DNA of 64,000 nt, taken from positions 62,001 to 126,000 of the forward strand of contig CAKQWJ010000001.1 in assembly GCA_934278925.1 (NCBI GenBank), read 5' to 3'. Both the position numbers and the translations under genes were made by a program. Under the pieces are notes generated by a model that saw only the letters and a list, made by a program, of their open reading frames with translations, was not told the DNA's origin and did no database searches. Every line of letters starts with the position of its first letter. The stretch's first letter is position 1. This document shows positions 1-8,328 of the stretch, one piece after another. This stretch comes from an uncultured Clostridia bacterium (GTDB taxonomy: Bacteria > Bacillota > Clostridia > Peptostreptococcales > Anaerovoracaceae).

Positions 1-362
1 TCCCGCTCCTCGGTATTTCCATATTCCACCGCCTGCTCGCAGGCCCGCTTATAACAGATTACTACGTCTCCCAGCAGCACCGAAATCTCCTCATCCAAGG
101 ATTCCAGCTCTTCCGCAACCGCTTCTGCCGATTCATACTGCGGGAAGGACAGCACGTCCGTTACCCGGTCGATGCCCCGATACTCCCGATTGATCTGCTG
201 AATGGTCTCCTCATCCGTGATGGTAAGGGACACCTCCAGCCGATCTTCTTCCTCTGCCGGCAGATCGAATTCCTGACGGAACACTTCCGACGCCGCCTCC
301 AGAATCTTTGTAAAAGCAGCTTCCTGCAGTCTGCCGTTCTCGTCTACGCAATCGATTCTCAT
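1..362 (-). CDS. ybeY: Endoribonuclease YbeY, 5' part (cut by window start)
   Basis: YbeY is a metal-dependent endoribonuclease that matures 16S rRNA and takes part in ribosome quality control. I translated 1-362 on the minus strand. It starts MRIDCVDENG at the ATG whose first base is 362 and stays open to the window edge, giving about 120 residues. Family signs are NREYRGIDRVTDVLSFP near residues 60-76, then LGDVVICYKRACEQAVEYG near 100-118. These match the conserved N-YR-D-TDVLSFP and LGD-x(4)-A-QA-EYGH blocks. The zinc-binding H-x3-H-x5-H motif lies beyond the edge and cannot be checked. Its ATG overlaps the TGA of phoH (ATGA), so the two are translationally coupled. The phoH-ybeY order is the usual one in Firmicutes. 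Confidence 0.9.
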   Translation of the reverse strand, partial: MRIDCVDENGRLQEAAFTKILEAASEVFRQEFDLPAEEEDRLEVSLTITDEETIQQINREYRGIDRVTDVLSFPQYESAEAVAEELESLDEEISVLLGDVVICYKRACEQAVEYGNTEER

Positions 363-1333
363 TTTCTTCTGTCTCCGCTTTTCTTCTCGTAATCGTTATA
401 GGCTTTGATAATTCTTTTTACCAGTTCGTGGCGAACCACATCCACATCGGTCAAATAACAGAATCGGATGCCCTCCACATTCTTCAGCACCCGGGTGGCC
501 TCCAGCAGTCCGGAACCCTTTCCCTTTGGCAGGTCGATCTGGGTGATATCCCCCGTCACCACCACTTTGGAGTGGAATCCCATTCGGGTGAGGAACATCT
601 TCATCTGCTCCCGCGTGGTGTTCTGCGCCTCGTCCAGGATGATGAAAGAATTGTCCAGCGTCCGGCCTCTCATGTATGCCAGCGGGACCACTTCGATGGC
701 GCCCTTTTCCTTCATTCTGGCCGCCGCTTCCTGTCCCATAATTTCATAAAGGGCATCGTACAGCGGACGAAGGTACGGATCCACCTTCTCCTGAAGATCT
801 CCCGGAAGGAACCCCAGGCTTTCCCCGGCTTCCACCGCCGGCCGCGCCAGGATAATTCGCTCGATTTCTTTATTCTTAAGGGCATTCACCGCCATGGCAC
901 AGGCCAGGTAGGTCTTTCCCGTTCCTGCCGGTCCCACGCCGAACACCATGTTGTTCCGCCGAATGGCGTCCACGTATTCCTTCTGTCCGAAGGTCTTCGG
1001 ACGAAGGGGTTTTCCGTAATGGGTGTAGCAGATGATATCCCGGGCATTCTCCTGCTCATCGTAAGGAATCTCCCGAGTCAGCGCCTCGATGATGTAATCC
1101 GCCTTCTGGGAATCCAGCTTGCCGGTGGCCTTCAGCTCTCCCGCCATCTTCGTCAGCATATCCCGGGCCCGATTGCCCTCCTCTCCCTGAATCAGGAGCT
1201 CGCTGTTTCGCTGAATAATCGTTGTTCCGGTGGCCCGCTCCACCGCCTTCACGTTCCGGTCCATGCTGCCGAACAGCGCAGCGGAATCCACGGTGCCGTC
1301 AATCGGAAAGGTAATTGTTTTTTCGTTCTTCAA
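359..1333 (-). CDS. phoH: PhoH family ATPase (YbeZ-type)
   Basis: PhoH/YbeZ is a cytoplasmic P-loop ATPase with a helicase-like core that works with YbeY in RNA metabolism. The 324 residues carry an N-terminal KH-like segment, Walker A GPAGTGKT at about 134-141 and Walker B IILDEAQNTT at about 231-240. A sensor motif VTGDITQIDLP follows near 259. Length is normal for the family. The first codon is TTG, preceded by GAGG ten bases upstream; no better in-frame ATG lies near the N-terminus. It overlaps ybeY by four bases. It is read leftward, away from the HTH gene at 1667, so 1334-1666 is a divergent promoter region. Confidence 0.93.
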   Translation of the reverse strand: MKNEKTITFPIDGTVDSAALFGSMDRNVKAVERATGTTIIQRNSELLIQGEEGNRARDMLTKMAGELKATGKLDSQKADYIIEALTREIPYDEQENARDIICYTHYGKPLRPKTFGQKEYVDAIRRNNMVFGVGPAGTGKTYLACAMAVNALKNKEIERIILARPAVEAGESLGFLPGDLQEKVDPYLRPLYDALYEIMGQEAAARMKEKGAIEVVPLAYMRGRTLDNSFIILDEAQNTTREQMKMFLTRMGFHSKVVVTGDITQIDLPKGKGSGLLEATRVLKNVEGIRFCYLTDVDVVRHELVKRIIKAYNDYEKKSGDRRK

Positions 1334-1666
1334 GTCTTTTTATCCTCATAAAAGTATTTTTTTACAGATTGATTATAGCCTTTTTGTTTTTGCAATACAA
1401 CCTCAAACAGAACAGAAGAGGTTGTTTCTGCGTCCGGGATTACCGGAGTTCCGTTAGAGAAACCAAAAAATCCGAAACCGACAGATTCCGTGAATGAAAT
1501 TCTGTCGGTTCCGGACTGCTCTGTGTTATATCGACGATTTCCCGCCGATACGGTGATTCTATCTACAATCTGTAGAATTGTCAAATACTTTTTCTTCATA
1601 TTGTGGAATCCCGTTGACGGATTTTTTCCGCTCCCCTATATTTTGTAGAAAAGAAAGGACTGCATA
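1334..1666. other. Divergent intergenic region with inverted repeats
   Basis: This is the gap between phoH (leftward) and an HTH regulator (rightward). Two dyads stand out. The first has 15-base arms at 1471-1485 and 1501-1515 with one mismatch; its core AACCGACAGA/TCTGTCGGTT is perfect and the loop is 15 bases. The second is CTACA-ATC-TGTAG at 1563-1575, inside a weaker ATTCTA...TAGAAT pair (1556-1578). A further TTGTAGAA lies at about 1645, just before the HTH gene. They may be operators for the neighbouring regulator, but this is inference. An 89-codon open frame here looks like chance. Confidence 0.5.
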
Positions 1667-2026
1667 ATGGATCAGCAAAGCATCGGCAACAAATTACGAA
1701 AACTCCGGAATCAGAACAACCTGTCCGTGCAGGACGTGGCTGCACTGCTTCACAACTACGGAATATACATCAGCACCAAAGCGCTCTACAGCTACGAAAC
1801 CGGCACCCGCTCCGTGGAAGCGCCCATCTTTCTGGCGCTGTGTATGATCTACCGGTGCGATAATATCCTGAAGGAATTTGCCGATTGCGATTATGCGGTA
1901 ACCATTCCTTCCAGCGAAGAGCTTCGCCTGTTGGAACGGATTCGCGGTCTGGACGAACACGGTCAGGAACTGCTGAACGGGATGCTGGAGTTGGAGCTGA
2001 AGCGCTGCCGAAAGGAACCGCACTAG
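1667..2026 (+). CDS. XRE-family helix-turn-helix regulator
   Basis: This is a 119-residue DNA-binding protein. The N-terminal half is a Cro/C1-type HTH: GNKLRKLRNQNNLSVQDVA followed by the recognition helix region STKALYSYETGTRSVEAP, about residues 6-55. The C-terminal half is charged and helical, with no recognisable ligand-binding domain. An AAAGGA ribosome binding site precedes the ATG. The upstream dyads at 1471-1515 and 1556-1578 are candidate binding sites, and autoregulation would be typical. Its TAG stop is shared with the TAG of the convergent hydrolase through a palindromic CTAG at 2023-2026. Target genes are unknown. Confidence 0.85.
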   Translation: MDQQSIGNKLRKLRNQNNLSVQDVAALLHNYGIYISTKALYSYETGTRSVEAPIFLALCMIYRCDNILKEFADCDYAVTIPSSEELRLLERIRGLDEHGQELLNGMLELELKRCRKEPH

Positions 2027-2787
2027 GAAGAAGCCTTCTCTGCGCCCAGAATTTCATTGATGATGAACCGGGCCAGAAGCCGCTGGATTTTCTTGGAAAA
2101 CCCGTGCCCCTCTCCGTGGAGGATGTACAGCTTCGCATTATCGTACATCGCTGCCGCCCGTTCCGAATAGGAGGCATCCACAATCTCATCATTATCCCCG
2201 TGGAAGATGAAAACCTTTCCTTTATATTTCCGAATTTCCTTCTGAAAATTATAATCCAGCAAATACTGGTAATACGTCTTTCCCACCGTAAGGCCCATGA
2301 TTTCCACTTCATCCGGCACCTCTTCCAGACTGGAATACCGCCGCTTCGCATCATCGGGAATGCACAGCGCCGGATAGGCCAGGAAGAGTCCTCGAATTTC
2401 CTCCGGCCGGTTGCTGGCCACCAGAGCCGATACCAATCCCCCCTGACTGGCACCCAGCAGATAGATTCTTTCCGAATCGATTCCATCTTGCTCCTTCACC
2501 AGATCGATCACCGTGTCCAAATCGTCCTTCTGGGTAAAAATAGACATGGCCCGCATATCTCCCCGGCTTCGACCGCTTTTGTATCCGCTCCCTCCGCGAA
2601 AATCGAAAGAGCACACCGCAATGCCGCCGGCAATTAGGATGCGCTGCATCCGCCGGTTGTCCGTGGCATTTCCACCGAAGGTATGGCTGAAGATGACCAC
2701 CGGGCTCTTCTCGCCCTCCTGCTGGCAGGGAAACTTCAAATCGATATACAGATGTGTGCCTGTCGGGTTCAGCCGCATAATCCTCAC
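2023..2787 (-). CDS. Alpha/beta hydrolase (serine esterase/peptidase-like)
   Basis: This 254-residue cytoplasmic protein has the alpha/beta-hydrolase fold. It has an oxyanion-type HTFGG turn near residue 35, the nucleophile elbow LGASQGG near 132-138 (Ser is the predicted nucleophile), FHGDNDEIVDASYS with the likely acid Asp near 200, and GEGHGFSKK with the catalytic His near 230. The pattern resembles the YqiA/dienelactone-hydrolase-like esterases and S9-type hydrolases. The substrate cannot be told. AAGGAAGTGAGG precedes the ATG. It is a single gene, convergent with the HTH gene and divergent from purF. Confidence 0.88.
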   Translation of the reverse strand: MRIMRLNPTGTHLYIDLKFPCQQEGEKSPVVIFSHTFGGNATDNRRMQRILIAGGIAVCSFDFRGGSGYKSGRSRGDMRAMSIFTQKDDLDTVIDLVKEQDGIDSERIYLLGASQGGLVSALVASNRPEEIRGLFLAYPALCIPDDAKRRYSSLEEVPDEVEIMGLTVGKTYYQYLLDYNFQKEIRKYKGKVFIFHGDNDEIVDASYSERAAAMYDNAKLYILHGEGHGFSKKIQRLLARFIINEILGAEKASS

Positions 2788-3049
2788 TTCCTTTTATATA
2801 CACATAAATAATCTTTCATTGTCTAACACAATCTATCAAACAATCCGTTCGCCGTCAATAATTGTTAATTCACTGACTTTTCCGCCGAAAAAGATTGCGT
2901 TTTTGCCCCATTTTGCCCCGATGCACTTAAAAAAAATTTAATATATCACTTTAAATTCCATCGTTGTATAATATATTCTGTTATTAAATTTTATCGTCAG
3001 ATATTACATCATCTATTGATATTTTTAATCGTAAAAAGGAGAAGGACGA

Positions 3050-4531
3050 ATGAGCAATCTTCATGAGGAATGCGGCATCTTCGGCATTTTCAGCGAAAAC
3101 CGACAGAATGTTGCGGAGACGGTTTACTACGGGCTTTTCGCATTGCAGCACCGGGGACAGGAAAGCTGCGGCATCGTGGTAAACGACGACGGAATCTTCC
3201 GGAACTACAAGGACAACGGCCTTGCCCACGAGGTCTTCACCCGGCACGTGCTGGAGGACCTGGGGCCGGGAAATATGGCCATCGGACACGACCGCTACAG
3301 CACCACCGGTGCCAATGAGCGAATCAACGCCCAACCGATTGTAGTCAACCACCACAAGGGACGCATGGCGCTGGCCCACAACGGAAACATCGTCAACGCC
3401 TTTGAACTGCGTCAGGAATTGGAGCTGCAGGGCTCCATCTTCCACACCACCAACGATTCGGAGGTCATCGCCTACGTGATTACAAAGGAACGGATTCAAA
3501 GCGAATCCATCGAGGATGCCCTGAACAAAGCCATGGGACGCATTGACGGAGCCTACTCCCTGCTGATCATGTCCCCTCAGAAGATGATTGCCTGTCGGGA
3601 TCCGTACGGTTTCCGTCCGCTGTGCTACGGCAAGCGGGAAGACGGTGCCTACATCGTGGCATCCGAGACCTGCGCCCTGGACGCGGTGGGCGCGGAATAC
3701 ATCCGTGACCTGGAGCCGGGGGAAATTCTGGTATTCAGCAAGGACGGCATCCGGTCCATCCGGGACCACTGCGGGGAAAAAGAGCACAAAATCTGCATTT
3801 TCGAGTACCTCTACTTCGCCCGTCCGGATTCTCAGATTGAAGGAAAGAGCGTTCACGAAGCACGGCGCAAAGCCGGCGCCCTGCTGGCCATGCAATATCC
3901 GGTGGATGCGGACATCGTCATCGGTGTTCCGGATTCCGGTCTGGATGCGGCTATCGGCTACGCGGAGCAATCCGGAATTCCGTACGGAATGGGTTTTGTC
4001 AAGAACAAGTACATCGGCCGAACCTTCATCGCCCCGGGTCAAAAGAATCGGGAGGATAAAGTTCGCATCAAGCTGAACGTCATCCGCAACAGCGTTGCGG
4101 GAAAGCGGGTGGTATTGGTGGACGACTCCGTTGTTCGGGGAACTACCATCACCCGAATTATCCAATTGGTTCGCTCCGCCGGCGCTACAGAGGTTCACGT
4201 CATGTCCTCCGCACCGGCCTTCACCGATGCCTGCTACTACGGTGTGGATGTGGACACCAAGGAAAACCTCATCGCCTGCCGGTGCGGCTACGATCAGGAC
4301 AAGATTGCCCGCAAAATCGGTGCCGACAGCATGGGCTACCTGGATGTAAACACACTGCACCTGATTATCGGCAATCGACCGGGGGAAGGTTTCTGCAGCG
4401 CCTGCTTCGGAACCGGATACCCGACTCCGATTCCGACGGGTCAGAAGGACCGTTTCGAAGAGAAGATCAGTGCCGATGCACCGGCAAAGGAATCCGAGGA
4501 GTCCTACGATAAATTCCTTCGGGTCGAATAG
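3050..4531 (+). CDS. purF: Amidophosphoribosyltransferase
   Basis: PurF makes 5-phosphoribosylamine from PRPP and glutamine, the first step of purine synthesis. The 493-residue protein has a 7-residue propeptide (MSNLHEE) ahead of Cys8, the N-terminal nucleophile of the glutaminase domain. The phosphoribosyltransferase signature VVLVDDSVVRGTT is at about 354-366. Cysteines at 249, 395, 449 and 452 sit where the Bacillus-type enzyme binds its oxygen-sensitive 4Fe-4S cluster. A GGAGAAGGA ribosome binding site precedes the ATG. It stands alone rather than in a pur operon. A TATAAT at 2967-2972 is a possible -10 box, but I see no convincing -35 and no purine riboswitch in the 262-base leader region. 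Confidence 0.97.
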   Translation: MSNLHEECGIFGIFSENRQNVAETVYYGLFALQHRGQESCGIVVNDDGIFRNYKDNGLAHEVFTRHVLEDLGPGNMAIGHDRYSTTGANERINAQPIVVNHHKGRMALAHNGNIVNAFELRQELELQGSIFHTTNDSEVIAYVITKERIQSESIEDALNKAMGRIDGAYSLLIMSPQKMIACRDPYGFRPLCYGKREDGAYIVASETCALDAVGAEYIRDLEPGEILVFSKDGIRSIRDHCGEKEHKICIFEYLYFARPDSQIEGKSVHEARRKAGALLAMQYPVDADIVIGVPDSGLDAAIGYAEQSGIPYGMGFVKNKYIGRTFIAPGQKNREDKVRIKLNVIRNSVAGKRVVLVDDSVVRGTTITRIIQLVRSAGATEVHVMSSAPAFTDACYYGVDVDTKENLIACRCGYDQDKIARKIGADSMGYLDVNTLHLIIGNRPGEGFCSACFGTGYPTPIPTGQKDRFEEKISADAPAKESEESYDKFLRVE

Positions 4532-4536
4532 CATAT

Positions 4537-4586
4537 AAAAACAATCCGCCTCACCGGACGTTTCCGATGAAGCGGATTTTGTTTTT
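4537..4586. terminator. Bidirectional intrinsic terminator (purF / rarD)
   Basis: A hairpin has arms AAAAACAATCCGC (4537-4549) and GCGGATTTTGTTTTT (4572-4586). A-rich and T-rich flanks allow it to work in both directions. It lies between convergent purF and rarD. Confidence 0.85.
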
Positions 4587-4597
4587 ATGAAGAAGTT

Positions 4598-5494
4598 TTA
4601 CGTATTCGGATGAGTATCCTTGAACTCTCCCACAGTGAAGAATACCAGTCCAATCCATATAATTCCAAAGGCCATGAACTGAACGCTGTCGGCATGCTCG
4701 TGGTACAGCAGGATGCCGAGAATCATCTGCATCGTCGGACTGATGTACTCCACCAGGCCCAGGATGAACATGGATGTTTTCTGGGCGCCGGCGCTGAAGA
4801 GCATCAGGGGAACCGCAGTGCAGAATCCACAAAGCAGCAGCAAGCCCACCTGATACGGCGCACCTGTCGCAACGGCGCCTCTGCCGCTGATTTCCTGATA
4901 CAGGATGACCGCCAGAGCGATGGGTGCCAGGAACATGGTCTCGTAGATCATGGACAGCACCGGATCGATGGTCGCGGAGCGCTTAATGGCGGCGTAGACG
5001 GAGAAGGTCAGCGCCAATCCAAGAGCGATGACCGGAATCTGGTGGAAATGGAACAGCAGCACCAGCACCGCCACCAGGGCGAAAATCATGGCGATGACCT
5101 TATACTTCGTCACCCTTTCATGAAACAGGATAATCCCCAGAAGACATACTACCAGCGGTTCGATGTAATACCCCAGACTGGTCTGGATAATGAATCCCGC
5201 ATTCACCGCCCAGATGTAGGTGGACCAGTTGATGGTGATGATGACTCCGGCGATGGCCAGAGTACGAATGGTCTTTCGGTCTTCCTTCAGCGGCGCCCAG
5301 ATTTCCTTCCAGGTATAATTTCGACGTGCCAGAAGCAGCGCCGTTAGGAAAGCCATCAGCACCCGGTACAGCATGATTACCGATGAACTGATGGGAATCA
5401 ATGCCTTCCAATAGATGGGCAGCACGCCCCAGATGACCATGCAGAAGATCACCTGAAAAATTCCTTTCCGATATTGAGATTGTTCTTTTGTCAT
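4598..5494 (-). CDS. rarD: RarD-type EamA-family transporter
   Basis: This is a 298-residue inner-membrane protein of the drug/metabolite transporter superfamily with about ten hydrophobic segments in two EamA repeats. The start (KGIFQVIFCMVIWGVLPIYW), the ITINWSTYIWAVN segment and the YISPTMQMILGILLYHE block are typical of RarD. The substrate of RarD proteins is not established; the historical name refers to chloramphenicol sensitivity in E. coli. A strong AAGGGGGG site precedes the ATG. It is a single gene ending at the terminator shared with purF. Confidence 0.9.
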   Translation of the reverse strand: MTKEQSQYRKGIFQVIFCMVIWGVLPIYWKALIPISSSVIMLYRVLMAFLTALLLARRNYTWKEIWAPLKEDRKTIRTLAIAGVIITINWSTYIWAVNAGFIIQTSLGYYIEPLVVCLLGIILFHERVTKYKVIAMIFALVAVLVLLFHFHQIPVIALGLALTFSVYAAIKRSATIDPVLSMIYETMFLAPIALAVILYQEISGRGAVATGAPYQVGLLLLCGFCTAVPLMLFSAGAQKTSMFILGLVEYISPTMQMILGILLYHEHADSVQFMAFGIIWIGLVFFTVGEFKDTHPNT

Positions 5495-5658
5495 TTTTAA
5501 ATCCCCCCTTTTGTTTTTTTCTCTGTAAAAGTCCCATGCGTTCCATTATATGCTGGACTTTTGAATATTGCAATGGTATCCTTGTCTCGTTATTTAGAAA
5601 TCGTATTCAAAAAAACAAACCATGCGAGGATGGTTTGAAAAATAGAAGTCATTAAATT

Positions 5659-6315
5659 GTGTGGGGGTATTTTGCCGTGGAAGATATTTTGTTTTTTCTG
5701 GAGATTATGGGAACCGTTGCCTTCGCTATTTCCGGTGCCGTGTTGGGCATCCGAAAGCGGATGGATATTTTCGGCGTAGCCATTCTGGGACTCACCACCG
5801 GCGTGGGCGGGGGAATCATTCGGGATCTGATTGTGGGGAACAATCCGCCCCTCACCTTTCAAGATCCGGTATACCTGGTGGTGTCCATCGTCACTTCCAT
5901 CATCGTATTTCTGCCGGCCATCCGGACGTGGATTTTCCGGGAAACCCGGTTCTACGAAACGCTGATGCTACTGTTCGACTCCATCGGACTGGGCATCTTT
6001 ACCGTGAACGGCATTCAGACCGCCTATCAATCCACCAACATTCACGGCATCATCCTGCTGGCCTTCGTGGGCGTTATTACCGGATGCGGCGGCGGCGTTC
6101 TGCGGGATATAATGGCCGGAGACCGCCCCTACATCTTCGTCAAGCACTTCTACGCCAGTGCTTCCCTGCTGGGTGCACTGGCATGCATCCTTCTCTGGAA
6201 CCGAATCGGCTACGGCGGAGCCATGCTGCTGGGAGCCACGTTAATCGTGGTTCTTCGGCTCCTGGCCGCCCGAAATCACTGGAGCCTTCCGAAAGCGGAC
6301 TTTCCGGAGGAGTAG
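5659..6315 (+). CDS. TRIC/UPF0126-family membrane channel
   Basis: The protein has about 218 residues and seven predicted membrane segments from two tandem UPF0126 repeats. The glycine-rich signatures TGVGGGIIRDLIVG (about 52-65) and ITGCGGGVLRDIMAG (about 138-152) are the paired motifs of the trimeric intracellular cation channel family (YvgT, YicG). Prokaryotic members are reported to conduct monovalent cations. There is no ATG. GTG at 5659 gives the longest form, but GTG at 5677 has a GGGGG ribosome binding sequence nine bases upstream and may be the true start. The N-terminus begins almost directly with a membrane helix either way. It is a single gene, convergent with the ZIP transporter. 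Confidence 0.9.
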   Translation: MWGYFAVEDILFFLEIMGTVAFAISGAVLGIRKRMDIFGVAILGLTTGVGGGIIRDLIVGNNPPLTFQDPVYLVVSIVTSIIVFLPAIRTWIFRETRFYETLMLLFDSIGLGIFTVNGIQTAYQSTNIHGIILLAFVGVITGCGGGVLRDIMAGDRPYIFVKHFYASASLLGALACILLWNRIGYGGAMLLGATLIVVLRLLAARNHWSLPKADFPEE

Positions 6316-6348
6316 CTCTCTCGTTTCCGTAATTCCATCTCCGCCGAA

Positions 6349-7077
6349 TTACGCCACCATGGTGCTGACCCACACCAGAGCGAAACCGATAACCACGCTG
6401 GTCAAGGATTCCCGCAAATGCTCCCGGGTTCGGAACACGTGGGGCGTCAGTTCGGAGAATACAATGTAGAGAATCATGCCCGTGGCGATGCTCACCATGG
6501 TCAGGGTCAGAACCTCCGACAGGTGGACTTCAATCATATTCATCAGCACGCCGCCGAAGAGGGTGGACAGGGTCACCGCCGCAAGCAGAACGTACCGTTC
6601 GCTGCGCTTCCGCTCCTCCATGGTGGAATCGATCAGCATACCCATGGGGATGTTGTGCATGGCGATGCCTAAGGCAAAAATAATTCCGTCGGACATGGAA
6701 TTCATGGCAATGCTGTACACCGACATTCCTTCTACTATATTATGGAGGATTACCGCCATCGCCGAAATGATTCCGATGTGGGCGGCATTCTCATGGTCGT
6801 GGGTCTCTTCCGTATCGTGGTGATCCGGGATGAACAAATCCAGCACCTTCAGCATGGCGATGCCCACCACCAGCATGCCCAAGCTGTATCCCCAGCCCTG
6901 CACCTCCACCAGTTCATGCACCTCCGGGAACAAATCGAAGAGCAGCAGCGCCGCCAACGCGCCCAGTGCCAAAGCCATGGACAGGTGCTCCATCTTTTCC
7001 GTATCTTTAATCAAATGCGTCGCCAAGGCTCCCAGCAAAATGGAGAACCCGGCAACTGCGGTAATCATCAATTCCAT
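6349..7077 (-). CDS. ZIP-family metal transporter
   Basis: This 242-residue membrane protein of the ZIP family imports or moves divalent metals such as zinc, iron or manganese. About eight membrane segments are visible. A His/Asp/Glu-rich loop (HHDTEETHDHENAAH, near 120-134) precedes the paired metal-site helices HNIVEGMSVYS (TM4) and HNIPMGMLID (TM5). The second motif has Met where many ZIPs have Glu, so its metal site may differ from ZupT. AAGGAAG precedes the ATG. A perfect promoter and an AGGT-type palindrome lie upstream at 7146-7191, which suggests metal-responsive control. Confidence 0.92.
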   Translation of the reverse strand: MELMITAVAGFSILLGALATHLIKDTEKMEHLSMALALGALAALLLFDLFPEVHELVEVQGWGYSLGMLVVGIAMLKVLDLFIPDHHDTEETHDHENAAHIGIISAMAVILHNIVEGMSVYSIAMNSMSDGIIFALGIAMHNIPMGMLIDSTMEERKRSERYVLLAAVTLSTLFGGVLMNMIEVHLSEVLTLTMVSIATGMILYIVFSELTPHVFRTREHLRESLTSVVIGFALVWVSTMVA

Positions 7078-7145
7078 TCGTTACTTCCTTTTATCTTATC
7101 ATCAAGTGTTACCGTGTCGATATTCTGCAGATGGGATAAAAATCC

Positions 7146-7191
7146 TACCTATCAACTAGGTTATTATATGTATCCATCGTCCATCTGTCAA
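7146..7191 (-). promoter_or_regulatory. Consensus promoter with overlapping palindrome for the ZIP gene
   Basis: On the minus strand TTGACA (7186-7191), a 17-base spacer and TATAAT (7163-7168) form a perfect sigma-A promoter. Immediately downstream, over the expected start site, lies AACCTA-GTTGA-TAGGTA (7146-7162). The arms match at five of six positions and carry AGGT half-sites like those bound by DtxR/MntR-family metalloregulators. Spacing and position are seen directly; the regulator is inferred. Confidence 0.75.
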
Positions 7192-7247
7192 GTTTCGGGC
7201 TTCAGAGGCGTCCGTTTATTTCCTCCAAAAAAATACTTTTTCTGCCC

Positions 7248-7277
7248 TTGACGCAAGTCCGCCTTCTATTATATAAT
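7248..7277 (+). promoter_or_regulatory. Promoter of the YitT-family leader transcript
   Basis: TTGACG (7248-7253), an 18-base spacer and TATAAT (7272-7277) point to a start near 7284. The transcript would meet an intrinsic terminator at 7324-7366 before reaching the gene at 7404. This promoter is divergent from the ZIP promoter at 7163-7191. Confidence 0.7.
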
Positions 7278-7323
7278 TTCCCGGTAAATCAATATGGAAA
7301 ATGTATTAAGCATTTGCTTCGAT

Positions 7324-7366
7324 CCACGTCTGTCAGGGAAAATTCCTGATGCGTGGTCTTTTTTTT
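7324..7366 (+). terminator. Intrinsic terminator inside the 5' leader of the YitT gene (possible attenuator)
   Basis: Outer arms CCACG (7324-7328) and CGTGG (7352-7356) and inner arms TCAGG (7333-7337) and CCTGA (7345-7349) form a hairpin followed by TCTTTTTTTT. It lies about 40 bases downstream of the predicted start and 38 bases upstream of the next ATG. It therefore either ends a short RNA of about 80 nt or acts as an attenuator. I could not match it to a known riboswitch. Confidence 0.7.
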
Positions 7367-7403
7367 CGCTAGAATTGCGTTACGAGATTAAGGAGGTCAT
7401 CTC

Positions 7404-8288
7404 ATGAAATCATCATCCCTTTTCAGTCTTCGATTTCTCCGAAATGTGCTGATTGTCATCTTCGGCAACTTCATCTATGCGGTGGGCGTCGTGTTCTTTA
7501 TCCTTCCCTCCGGTCTGATTACCGGCGGCACCACCGGTATCGGTTTGATCATGAACCACTTCACCGGCATGGACATTTCCATCTTCGTGGGCATCTTCAA
7601 CGTGGCCATGTTCCTGCTGGGCGCCCTCATCCTTGGAAAAGAATTCGCCCTCACCACACTGGTAAGCACCATTTTCTACCCCCTGCTCCTGGGCATCCTG
7701 CAGCGGGCCGTGGGCGGCTTCATTCTGACACAGGATCTGTTCCTCAGCGCCCTCTTCGGCGGTCTGTGCATCGGCATTTCCCTGGCGATGATCATCCGGC
7801 TGGGGGCCAGCACCGGCGGCATGGATATTCCGCCTCTGGTCCTGCAGAAACTCTTCCGGATTCCCGTATCCGTCAGCCTGTACGTATTTGATTTTATCAT
7901 CCTGATCGGCCAGATGATCTTCTCCGACAAGGACACCAGCCTATACGGCATCATTCTGGTCATCGTGTACACCATGACGCTGGACAAACTGCTGGCACTG
8001 GGCACCGCCAAAACCAAATTGGAAATCGTCACCAAACATTCCGAGGAGATGAAGGATGCCATTCTGGCGGACATCGACCGGGGCGTCACCTTGCTGCACG
8101 GAAAGACCGGTTACCTGGGCATTGAAACCGATGTGCTTTCCTGCGTCATCTCTCCCCGGGAACTGTACCGCACGGAGAAGGTGGTTCACGAAGTGGATCC
8201 CAACGCCTTCATCGTGCTGAGCAAGGTGAGCAGCGTCACCGGCCGAGGCTTCACGAAGGAGAAAAAATACATCCCGAAGAACTCCTAG
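7404..8288 (+). CDS. YitT-family membrane protein (DUF161/DUF2179)
   Basis: The 294-residue protein has five to six hydrophobic segments in residues 10-200 (the YitT/DUF161 region, with GLITGGTTGIG near 33-43 and GASTGGMDI near 134-142). A soluble C-terminal DUF2179 domain follows at about 215-290. Family members are widespread in Firmicutes; their transport substrate is not established. AAGGAGG stands nine bases before the ATG. The unusual leader with a terminator (7284-7366) suggests conditional expression. The gene ends at a strong terminator (8329-8366). Confidence 0.9.
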   Translation: MKSSSLFSLRFLRNVLIVIFGNFIYAVGVVFFILPSGLITGGTTGIGLIMNHFTGMDISIFVGIFNVAMFLLGALILGKEFALTTLVSTIFYPLLLGILQRAVGGFILTQDLFLSALFGGLCIGISLAMIIRLGASTGGMDIPPLVLQKLFRIPVSVSLYVFDFIILIGQMIFSDKDTSLYGIILVIVYTMTLDKLLALGTAKTKLEIVTKHSEEMKDAILADIDRGVTLLHGKTGYLGIETDVLSCVISPRELYRTEKVVHEVDPNAFIVLSKVSSVTGRGFTKEKKYIPKNS

Positions 8289-8328
8289 GCATTTCCGGCA
8301 CCAAAGCACCGAAAAAATATTCTTTTTC

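Noticed and set aside
1330..1599. 89-codon minus-strand gene upstream of phoH
   Set aside because: It overlaps the phoH start, covers the inverted repeats, has no ribosome binding site and an unlikely composition.
2788..3049. Purine riboswitch upstream of purF
   Set aside because: The conserved loop words of the purine aptamer are not present and the region is simply AT-rich.
2984..4534. 516-codon frame antisense to purF
   Set aside because: It is an antisense shadow of a strongly conserved enzyme gene, with no start signals of its own.
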